Below are positions 1-5,380 of a DNA stretch of 7,210 bases, piece after piece. Numbering within the stretch: the stretch's first letter is position 1; every line of letters begins with the position of its first letter. Both the position numbers and the translations under genes were made by a program. The notes beneath the pieces were generated by a model. That model made no database searches and was not told the DNA's origin. It worked only from the letters and a program-made list of their open reading frames with translations. Source of the DNA: Prevotellaceae bacterium (lineage in GTDB: Bacteria; Bacteroidota; Bacteroidia; Bacteroidales; Bacteroidaceae); assembly GCA_905371275.1 (NCBI GenBank), contig CAJPLH010000101.1, positions 1 to 7,210 of the forward strand, written 5' to 3'.

Positions 1-52
1 AATCAAGACAAATCTAACGCTTACATCCCCAAAACTAGTATTTTCTCACAGC

Positions 53-68
53 AAATAACAGGTTATTT
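53..68. repeat. Dyad AAATAAC-AG-GTTATTT, possible diverged first unit of the 22-bp array
   Basis: Perfect 7-bp arms surround a 2-bp centre. If the 22-bp register of the array is extended one step left (48-69), this dyad falls where the dyads of the later units fall. It matches unit 2 at 13 of 22 positions. The inner CG of one arm and its CG partner in the other arm are both replaced by TA, so pairing is kept. That supports a degenerate array member, but an independent palindrome cannot be excluded. Confidence 0.45.
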
Positions 69-69
69 C

Positions 70-223
70 ACCCAAAACGACGGCTTGTTTTACCCAAAAC
101 GACGTGTCGTTTTTCACAAAATGACGTGTTGTTTTACCCAAAACGACGTGTTGTTTTACCCAAAATGACGGATTGTTTTACCCAAAATGACGGATTGTTT
201 TACCCAAAATGACGGATTGTTTT
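70..223. repeat. Seven-copy 22-bp tandem repeat with internal dyad symmetry
   Basis: Seven head-to-tail 22-bp units start at 70, 92, 114, 136, 158, 180 and 202, with no spacer between them. The last three are identical. Unit 4 differs from unit 2 at one base, and unit 3 (114-135) has TCAC in place of the leading ACCC. Unit 2 carries a perfect dyad, AAAACGAC-GT-GTCGTTTT. The others keep the outer AAAA/TTTT and vary in the centre. The best conserved block spans the unit junction, GTTTT-ACCC-AAAA, which could form a stem with an ACCC loop in single-stranded form. Copies of identical length without unique spacers rule out a CRISPR array. The function is unknown: it could be a protein-binding array, a structured RNA end or a slipped-strand repeat. 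It ends 202 bp before the guaB start. Confidence 0.93.
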
Positions 224-232
224 ACCTACGAG

Positions 233-248
233 TGTGACACTTGTGACA
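233..248. repeat. Direct repeat TGTGACA x2, 9-bp spacing
   Basis: TGTGACA occurs at 233-239 and 242-248, just downstream of the 22-bp array. The first copy lies in GTGTGACAC, nearly palindromic around its central G. A direct repeat at about one helical turn can be a binding site for a regulator, but nothing here identifies one, and chance is a real possibility. Confidence 0.3.
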
Positions 249-275
249 GCAAAAAACATAAACTCCTGTAGTATG

Positions 276-287
276 CGCGTATACGCG
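276..287. promoter_or_regulatory. Perfect 12-bp palindrome CGCGTATACGCG
   Basis: All six base pairs of the dyad match. The GC-rich ends stand out in an otherwise AT-rich spacer. It lies 138 bp before the guaB start codon and could be an operator or a methylation or restriction site. No partner copy was seen in the window. The regulatory role is inferred from symmetry alone. Confidence 0.35.
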
Positions 288-355
288 TAAGGGCAAATAA
301 TCCACCATCCTGTAATCCGCGAACGTGTAGCTCCACATTTTTTTCAGCAAAAAAG

Positions 356-387
356 CGAGAAATCTCGTGGTTATATCACGAGAAATA
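356..387. promoter_or_regulatory. Overlapping inverted repeats upstream of guaB, possible operator
   Basis: Two dyads share one arm. CGAGA (356-360) faces TCTCG (363-367) across two bases. TCTCGTG (363-369) faces CACGAGA (377-383) across seven bases. The octamer CGAGAAAT also occurs as a direct repeat at 356 and 380. Three copies of one half-site directly before the -7-like box at 390 is a typical operator position, where a dimeric regulator could occlude the promoter. If transcription began further upstream, the same bases could instead form two mutually exclusive RNA hairpins. No known regulator is identified. Confidence 0.4.
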
Positions 388-389
388 GG

Positions 390-397
390 TAAATTTG
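390..397 (+). promoter_or_regulatory. Possible guaB promoter, Bacteroidetes -7 box TAAATTTG
   Basis: TAAATTTG fits the Bacteroidetes primary-sigma -7 consensus TAnnTTTG exactly and would give a short leader of about 20 nt before the guaB ATG. No TTTG-type -33 element is present at the expected distance upstream; that space is filled by the inverted repeats. The call therefore rests on half a promoter and its position. Confidence 0.35.
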
Positions 398-425
398 CAC
401 GCAATTTAATTTCATTCATCGCCTT

Positions 426-1907
426 ATGACTGCCAATTTTATTGCCGACAAAATTGTCATGGATGGTCTCACCTACGATGACGTCCTTCTCATCCCAGCT
501 TATTCCGAAGTTCTTCCACGAACAGTGTCACTCAGCACGAAGTTTTCGCGCAACATTGAGCTTCAAATTCCCTTTGTCACTGCCGCAATGGACACCGTGA
601 CCGAAGCTCCTATGGCTATTGCCATTGCTCGTGAGGGAGGTATCGGAGTAATCCACAAAAATATGTCGATTGAGGACCAAGCTCGTCAAGTCGCTATCGT
701 GAAACGTGCCGAAAATGGTATGATTTACGACCCTATCACCATCAAACGTGGCAAGACAGTGCGTGAAGCCCTCGATTTAATGGCTGAATATCACATTGGC
801 GGTATCCCTGTGGTAGACGATAATATGCACCTTGTAGGCATCGTCACCAACCGCGATCTCCGATTTGAGCACAACCTCGACAAGGCCATTGACGAAGTGA
901 TGACCTCGGAAAATCTGGTAACGACAAACACAACCACAGACTTGGCTGCTGCTAGCGAAATTTTGCAACAGAACAAGATTGAAAAGCTCCCTGTCATTGA
1001 CAACCACGGCAAATTGGTGGGTTTGATTACCTATAAAGACATCACCAAAGCAAAAGACAAACCTATGGCTTGTAAAGATGCCAAGGGTCGCTTGCGCGTT
1101 GCAGCTGGTGTGGGTGTCACCGCAGACACAATGGAACGCATTGATGCGCTCGTTGCTGCTGGTGCTGACGCCATTGTCATCGACACTGCTCATGGTCATT
1201 CAAAAGGCGTGGTAGACAAACTCAAAGAAGCGAAAGCGAAATACCCTGAAGTAGACTTTGTAGTGGGTAACATTGCCACAGGAGAAGCTGCGAAAATGCT
1301 TGTAGAAGCGGGTGCAGACGCGGTGAAAGTCGGCATTGGACCTGGCTCTATCTGCACCACACGCGTCGTAGCTGGTGTGGGTGTTCCTCAATTGTCTGCT
1401 GTTTATGATGTGGCAAAAGCCTTGGAAGGCACAGGTGTTCCCCTCATTGCTGATGGTGGCTTGCGCTATTCTGGTGACGTTGTCAAGGCTCTTGCTGCTG
1501 GTGGTTACAGTGTGATGATTGGTTCATTGGTGGCTGGTTGCGAAGAAAGTCCTGGTGAAACCGTCATTTTCAATGGTCGTAAGTTCAAGACTTACCGCGG
1601 TATGGGTTCTTTGGAAGCAATGGAAAATGGCTCTAAAGACCGCTATTTCCAAAGCGGTGTGGACAGCGTGAAGAAACTTGTTCCCGAAGGAATTGCAGGT
1701 CGCGTTCCTTACAAAGGCAGTGTTCAAGAAGTGATTTATCAACTTGTGGGTGGTCTTCGCTCAGGTATGGGCTACTGCGGTGCGGCTACAATCGAGTTGC
1801 TCCACAATGCTAAGTTCACACGCATTACCAATGCTGGTGTGCAAGAAAGCCACCCTCACGACATCACTATTACAAGTGAGGCTCCCAACTATTCTCGCAG
1901 CGAATAG
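426..1907 (+). CDS. guaB: Inosine-5'-monophosphate dehydrogenase (IMPDH)
   Basis: GuaB oxidises IMP to XMP with NAD+, the committed step of guanine nucleotide synthesis in the cytoplasm. The 493-aa product has the full family length. The N-terminus shows the typical GLTYDDVLLIP segment. A pair of CBS domains (about residues 101-150 and 158-207) is inserted in the TIM barrel and is known in the family for nucleotide-dependent control. The active-site loop GPGSICTT carries the catalytic Cys310. The phosphate/flap region has YRGMGS (390-395) and the Arg406-Tyr407 pair in KDRYFQ, which fits the IMPDH catalytic dyad. The ATG at 426 is preferred over the internal ATG at residue 12 because FIADKIV before it looks native. 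There is no clear Shine-Dalgarno, as is common in Bacteroidetes. I see no missing residues or frameshift. Control may involve the repeats before the gene. Confidence 0.98.
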   Translation: MTANFIADKIVMDGLTYDDVLLIPAYSEVLPRTVSLSTKFSRNIELQIPFVTAAMDTVTEAPMAIAIAREGGIGVIHKNMSIEDQARQVAIVKRAENGMIYDPITIKRGKTVREALDLMAEYHIGGIPVVDDNMHLVGIVTNRDLRFEHNLDKAIDEVMTSENLVTTNTTTDLAAASEILQQNKIEKLPVIDNHGKLVGLITYKDITKAKDKPMACKDAKGRLRVAAGVGVTADTMERIDALVAAGADAIVIDTAHGHSKGVVDKLKEAKAKYPEVDFVVGNIATGEAAKMLVEAGADAVKVGIGPGSICTTRVVAGVGVPQLSAVYDVAKALEGTGVPLIADGGLRYSGDVVKALAAGGYSVMIGSLVAGCEESPGETVIFNGRKFKTYRGMGSLEAMENGSKDRYFQSGVDSVKKLVPEGIAGRVPYKGSVQEVIYQLVGGLRSGMGYCGAATIELLHNAKFTRITNAGVQESHPHDITITSEAPNYSRSE

Positions 1908-2000
1908 GATAAGCCTTCATTTCTGAATTTCAAACTATTAGATGCTAATGGTTAAATGATTAGATGAAATGAATTACACCTACAAAACAATATCAAAATA

Positions 2001-2056
2001 AGGTCGCACACAAGGGTCTTTGGGGGATTAAATCTCCCGAAGACCTTTCACGGCCT
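2001..2056 (+). terminator. Long stem-loop after guaB, probable terminator
   Basis: An inner stem pairs 2015-2028 with 2032-2045 over 14 continuous pairs, including two G-T wobbles. Three more pairs extend it outward (AAG at 2012-2014 with TTT at 2046-2048). The loop is about three bases (TAA). After a small internal loop, a 6-bp outer stem joins 2001-2006 (AGGTCG) to 2051-2056 (CGGCCT). Only three T residues follow the inner stem, so the U-tract is weak. It starts 94 bp past the guaB stop and 117 bp before the next start codon. That suits a guaB terminator, but a leader structure for the isomerase gene is also possible. Confidence 0.6.
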
Positions 2057-2172
2057 AAACAAGAAACTGCGTTTTGTCCGTTCGTTTGCGTGAAAATGAG
2101 AATGATTTTTCCTTAACTTCGTTCGCACGCTCTAGACTCATCTACCAACGCTTCAGATATTTCTCTGTTCTT

Positions 2173-3609
2173 ATGAAACAATTCCTTGTCTTCTTCTGGT
2201 TATGTTGCGCTACGCTATCCGCTGTGGCACAGTCCACTAACCGATTTGTAGTAGCCACGATTGATGGACGCCCCATCTCTCGTGAGGAGTTTGTTTATGC
2301 CTATCAGAAGAACAAGATGCTAAGTGGTCAAGTTTCGCTTGCGCCCCGAGATTATCTCAACCTTTATCTCGATTATCTACTGAAAGTTGCTGACGCACAA
2401 GCAGCAGGACTTGACACCTCCAAAAGTTTTCGCAAAGAATTTCGTCTCTATCGCGACAGTCAATTGGCAAAAAGACTAGTCAACCAAACTTTCATTGATT
2501 CTGTAGCAAAAGTTGTCTATCAAAAAGAAGAACAGCAACTTAACGGAAAGGACAAACTAGAATTATCTCATATTCTCCTTGCTGTTCCCTCCACTGCGAC
2601 AGCTTCACAGAGAGAAGCAATCTCCCAGAGAGCTGACAGCATTTATCAATTGATTTTATCGGGAACAGACTTTTCGCAATTGGCGCAAAAATATAGCGAA
2701 GATCAAGGGACAGCGCGCAACGGCGGACGCCTTCCCACCATTTATCCAGGTATGACGGAACTTGCCTTTGAGGAAGCAGCCTACCGTTTGGGGGTAAATC
2801 AAGTGAGTCGTCCCGTGCTTTCCTCTTATGGCTATCACATTATCTTGATGCGCAATCGTCAGCATTTACCACCATTTGCAGAGGTTTACCCAAGCATCGT
2901 GGAAAACTTGCGTAAGAACGACATCGGAGAAATGGCAGCTCAGCAGTCATTGGCACTGATTCAACAAAAAACGGGACAATCTCGTGCAAGCATTATGGAC
3001 AGTTTAGCACGAACGCTTCCCACCGAAGACAAGACTTTGGCATTGCTTCTCCAAGAATATCACGACGGACTGCTGGTGTATGAGATTTCAAAGCAAAAAG
3101 TTTGGGATGCTGCAGAAAAAGACCCCATAGCTTTAGCCGAAGTGTTTAAGCGCAATCGAAAATCTTTGAAATGGTCGCAACCGCGTTTTGTTGGCTATAT
3201 TGTGGGAGCGCAAACGAAAGCTTTGGCCAAACAAGCGAAAAAGTTGCTCCGCAAAGGAGTTCCTGCAAATATGGAAATCCGAGATTACCTAGCTTCGACA
3301 CTCAACAAAGATAGTGTGGTTGCTATGGCTAAAGGCCGATATATCGTGCAAAAAGGCGAGAACAGCACCATCGACAATTTGGCATTTGGTGTGAAAACAG
3401 CCAGAGTATTTCTGTTGCACGAAAATATGCCATTTACGATGCTAGCTGGTCGCATTGAAAAACGTCCTCAATCGTATGAAGACGCACGCAGTGAAGTGTT
3501 AGAACTTCGTCAAAAAGAATTAGAAGCGATGTGGTTAGAACAATTAAGACGTACGCACCGCATCACCATCAACGAAGACGTAGTCAAAACTATTCCCCTA
3601 GCGCAATAA
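2173..3609 (+). CDS. Secreted parvulin-type peptidyl-prolyl cis-trans isomerase (PpiC/SurA family)
   Basis: This protein likely catalyses proline isomerisation and assists folding of exported proteins in the periplasm. The 478-aa product starts with a signal peptide (MKQFLVFFWL, then a hydrophobic stretch with probable cleavage after SAVA, residue 19). Cys11-Cys12 do not fit a lipobox. A helical SurA_N-like segment covers about residues 25-125. A single parvulin domain follows at about 129-228, with LSHILL (His133), YSEDQGTARNGG, and GYHIIL (His222), so both conserved histidines are present. The C-terminal 250 residues are helical, charged and without a domain I can name. The frame is open upstream to a TTG at 2074, but that would put 33 odd residues before a clear signal peptide, so I chose the ATG at 2173. 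It probably works alongside the SurA-like protein encoded next. The closest paralogue type is the Bacteroidales PpiC protein found beside guaB. Confidence 0.92.
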   Translation: MKQFLVFFWLCCATLSAVAQSTNRFVVATIDGRPISREEFVYAYQKNKMLSGQVSLAPRDYLNLYLDYLLKVADAQAAGLDTSKSFRKEFRLYRDSQLAKRLVNQTFIDSVAKVVYQKEEQQLNGKDKLELSHILLAVPSTATASQREAISQRADSIYQLILSGTDFSQLAQKYSEDQGTARNGGRLPTIYPGMTELAFEEAAYRLGVNQVSRPVLSSYGYHIILMRNRQHLPPFAEVYPSIVENLRKNDIGEMAAQQSLALIQQKTGQSRASIMDSLARTLPTEDKTLALLLQEYHDGLLVYEISKQKVWDAAEKDPIALAEVFKRNRKSLKWSQPRFVGYIVGAQTKALAKQAKKLLRKGVPANMEIRDYLASTLNKDSVVAMAKGRYIVQKGENSTIDNLAFGVKTARVFLLHENMPFTMLAGRIEKRPQSYEDARSEVLELRQKELEAMWLEQLRRTHRITINEDVVKTIPLAQ

Positions 3610-3624
3610 CTCAGTAGCTATTGC
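3603..3624 (+). terminator. Weak stem-loop overlapping the isomerase gene stop codon
   Basis: GCAATA (3603-3608) pairs with TATTGC (3619-3624) across a 10-nt loop, and the stop codon lies at the base of the stem. Arms of only six bp, the long loop and the missing T-tract make this a weak candidate for termination or mRNA end protection. Confidence 0.2.
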
Positions 3625-3710
3625 TTAGTTCTAGGCATTCACCCTACCCTAAAAAGGCTGTGCAATGTTTGCCCTACTTTCTTCACTAAAACGTTCCGTG
3701 CATTTGGTTC

Positions 3711-3815
3711 GCAAGACGCTAGAATACACGCAATGTGCAAGATGCTCCGTCTAGACAACGACAATTGCAAGACGCATAGTTAGGAAAGCTGACCAACAAG
3801 ACGTTGTGCAAGAAA
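3711..3815. repeat. Degenerate spaced motif GCAAGACGC in the isomerase-surA spacer
   Basis: GCAAGACGC occurs at 3711-3719 and 3767-3775. A one-mismatch copy (GCAAGATGC) lies at 3737-3745, and partial copies CAAGACG (3797-3803) and GCAAGAA (3809-3815) follow. The first four fall 26, 30 and about 30 bp apart. The sequences between them are not alike. The rest of the 259-bp spacer (3610-3868) contains no credible gene; the longest ATG frame noticed is 29 codons (3665-3754). This may be a decayed repeat or a cluster of binding sites. Confidence 0.35.
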
Positions 3816-3868
3816 TATGAGCTTCATTCAAAGTCAATAACTCCAATCCCCCATTAAGCTATCCATAT

Positions 3869-5230
3869 ATGAATAAACGCTTCGCTATTTTTGCAGCAGG
3901 TTTTCTATTACTCGGTGCTGCCTTTGCCCAAATTCGTCAAAAAAACATAGTAGACGAAGTGATTTGGGTAGTCGGTGATAGTCCCATCCTTCTATCGGAT
4001 GTAGAGGATTATCGCGTCAATGCAGAGGCAGAAGGACAGGTGTTCAAAGACCCTTATGCACAGATTCCAGAGCAAATCGCCATACAAAAGTTATTTCTCC
4101 ATCAAGCCGAACTCGACTCTATTGAAGTGACCGAGGCCGACGTTGCGTCTTATGCAGACGCACTCCTAGCGGAAAATGTACGCAAAGCAGGATCTAAAGA
4201 AACGCTCGAGGCGATTATGCACAAAAGTTATGCACAAATTCGTCAACGCTACATTCAGCAAACTCGCGAACAGCAATTGATGGATGGTGTGCGCCGCAAA
4301 CTCACAGCCAACATCAAAGTGACTCCTGCAGAAGTGCGCGATTATTTCTCAAAAGTCCCCGTAGATAGTCTGCCTTCTGTGCCGACTCAAGTGGAAGTGC
4401 AAATCATTACGCAACAACCCAAAGTGTCGCGCGAAGAAATAGAACGTATTGAAGAACAACTCAATGGCTATGCCAAACGCGTGAACGATGGTGAAGATTT
4501 TGCACGCATTGCGCGTATGTATTCTCAAGACGGAAGTGCGCGCAATGGTGGAGAATTGGGACTGAGTGGTCGCAACCAATGGGTGAAACCTTTTGCTGAT
4601 GTGGCCTTCTCTCTCAACGACCCCAAGAAGGTATCGAAAATCGTAAAGACCGAGTTTGGTTATCACATCATTCAATTGATTGAAAAGCGTGGCGACAAGG
4701 TTAATGCCCGTCACATCCTCCTAAAACCAGAGATAAAGGCAGAGGAGGTGGAGCGTTGCATCTCGCGCCTTGACTCGATTGGAACAGATATTCGCAATAA
4801 CAAATTCTCTTTTGAAGATGCAGCCCGCGAATTGTCTGATGACAAGGACACGCGCAACAACCACGGATTGATGGTGCAAGTTAATCCAATGTCGCGCGAA
4901 ATTCAAGCACGTTTTGAGATGAAGGATTTGCCTCAAGACGTGGCTAAAGTGGTGGATACACTGCAAGTGGGACAATTGTCTAAGGCATTCACTATGATTG
5001 ACCCCAAAACAGGGCAAGAAGTTTGCGCGATTGTCAAACTTCGCAGTCGCACGGAGCGTCACCCTGCGAATCTGACAGAAGATTTCCAGACACTCCGCAC
5101 GGTCTACCTGAACCACCGCAGACAAGAGATCATTCAAAAATGGATTGTCAATAAGATTAAGTCCACCTACACACGCATTAGTCCCGAATGGCGCAACCAT
5201 AAGTTCGAATATACGGGATGGCTCAAATAG
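3869..5230 (+). CDS. surA: SurA-like periplasmic chaperone with two parvulin domains
   Basis: SurA-type proteins escort unfolded outer-membrane proteins through the periplasm. The 453-aa product begins with a signal peptide (MNKRFAIF, hydrophobic core, cleavage likely after AFA at residue 20). The mature start IVDEVIWVVGDSPILLSDVE is a classic SurA_N opening, and the SurA_N region runs to about residue 150. Parvulin domain 1 covers about 173-273 (YSQDGSARNGGELG, FGYHIIQL with His266). Domain 2 covers about 277-395 (ARHILL with His282, DKDTRNNHG). Domain 1 has Gln178 where the first conserved His should be. Domain 2 has VCAIVKL in place of GYHII. Neither domain therefore has both histidines, which points to a chaperone role more than to catalysis. 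The C-terminal helix (405-453) resembles the segment that returns to the N-domain in SurA. The start is the first ATG after an AT-rich leader without Shine-Dalgarno. It lies between another isomerase and an OstA-like gene. Confidence 0.93.
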   Translation: MNKRFAIFAAGFLLLGAAFAQIRQKNIVDEVIWVVGDSPILLSDVEDYRVNAEAEGQVFKDPYAQIPEQIAIQKLFLHQAELDSIEVTEADVASYADALLAENVRKAGSKETLEAIMHKSYAQIRQRYIQQTREQQLMDGVRRKLTANIKVTPAEVRDYFSKVPVDSLPSVPTQVEVQIITQQPKVSREEIERIEEQLNGYAKRVNDGEDFARIARMYSQDGSARNGGELGLSGRNQWVKPFADVAFSLNDPKKVSKIVKTEFGYHIIQLIEKRGDKVNARHILLKPEIKAEEVERCISRLDSIGTDIRNNKFSFEDAARELSDDKDTRNNHGLMVQVNPMSREIQARFEMKDLPQDVAKVVDTLQVGQLSKAFTMIDPKTGQEVCAIVKLRSRTERHPANLTEDFQTLRTVYLNHRRQEIIQKWIVNKIKSTYTRISPEWRNHKFEYTGWLK

Positions 5231-5275
5231 TCGTGCGCTCTTTGTTCCTCAAAACTTGGTGCATTAGCGGTAAAT

Positions 5276-5299
5276 CCCATTACTCTAAGCAGTAATCGG
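5276..5299 (+). terminator. Small hairpin in the surA-OstA spacer
   Basis: ATTACT (5279-5284) pairs with AGTAAT (5291-5296) around a 6-nt loop. Past a C-C mismatch, CC (5276-5277) pairs with GG (5298-5299). It lies 45 bp past the surA stop and has no T-tract. It could slow transcription or mark a transcript end, but support is weak. GGTAAATCC occurs on both sides, at 5269-5277 and 5313-5321. Confidence 0.25.
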
Positions 5300-5380
5300 T
5301 ATCACTTTTCGTGGTAAATCCTTATCTCTTGTGCACGACAACCGTATCGTTCAAGTAGTTTCTGACTATTCCTCTTGATT

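Larger units (their letters stand above)
1..425. other. Non-coding region upstream of guaB
   Basis: No convincing gene lies here. The only sizeable open frame is 65 codons on the minus strand (419 to 222). It runs through the likely guaB promoter and stops at the edge of the repeat array, so I take it as spurious. The region is dense in symmetry: a 7-bp-arm dyad at 53-68, a 7 x 22-bp tandem array at 70-223, a TGTGACA direct repeat at 233-248, a 12-bp palindrome at 276-287, and overlapping inverted repeats at 356-383 next to a -7-like box at 390-397. The gene to the left is outside the window, so it is unclear whether the array belongs to guaB or to that neighbour. Confidence 0.8.

Noticed and set aside
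70..223. CRISPR array
   Set aside because: Units are contiguous 22-bp copies with no unique spacers, and no cas gene is visible.
222..419. 65-codon minus-strand open frame upstream of guaB
   Set aside because: It overlaps the probable guaB promoter and inverted repeats, ends at the tandem array, and shows no recognisable domain or signal.
224..425. Purine riboswitch before guaB
   Set aside because: I could not find the conserved three-way junction core. Only simple dyads are present.
777..1199. 140-codon minus-strand frame inside guaB
   Set aside because: It is a shadow of the coding frame of a full-length, well-recognised IMPDH gene.
1937..1966. ATTAGATG twice at 22-bp spacing after guaB
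   Set aside because: An AT-rich octamer pair is likely by chance, and the match to the 22-bp period of the upstream array is probably coincidence because the sequences are unrelated.
2074..2172. TTG at 2074 as the start of the isomerase gene
   Set aside because: It would bury a clear signal peptide behind 33 residues that do not fit an export signal. ATG 2173 gives a normal N-terminus.
3665..3754. 29-aa open frame in the spacer before surA
   Set aside because: It is too short, with no signal, no known family and no translation signals.
5269..5321. GGTAAATCC direct repeat 44 bp apart in the surA-OstA spacer
   Set aside because: Only two copies exist and nothing else in the flanks matches, so it is not enough to call a regulatory site.
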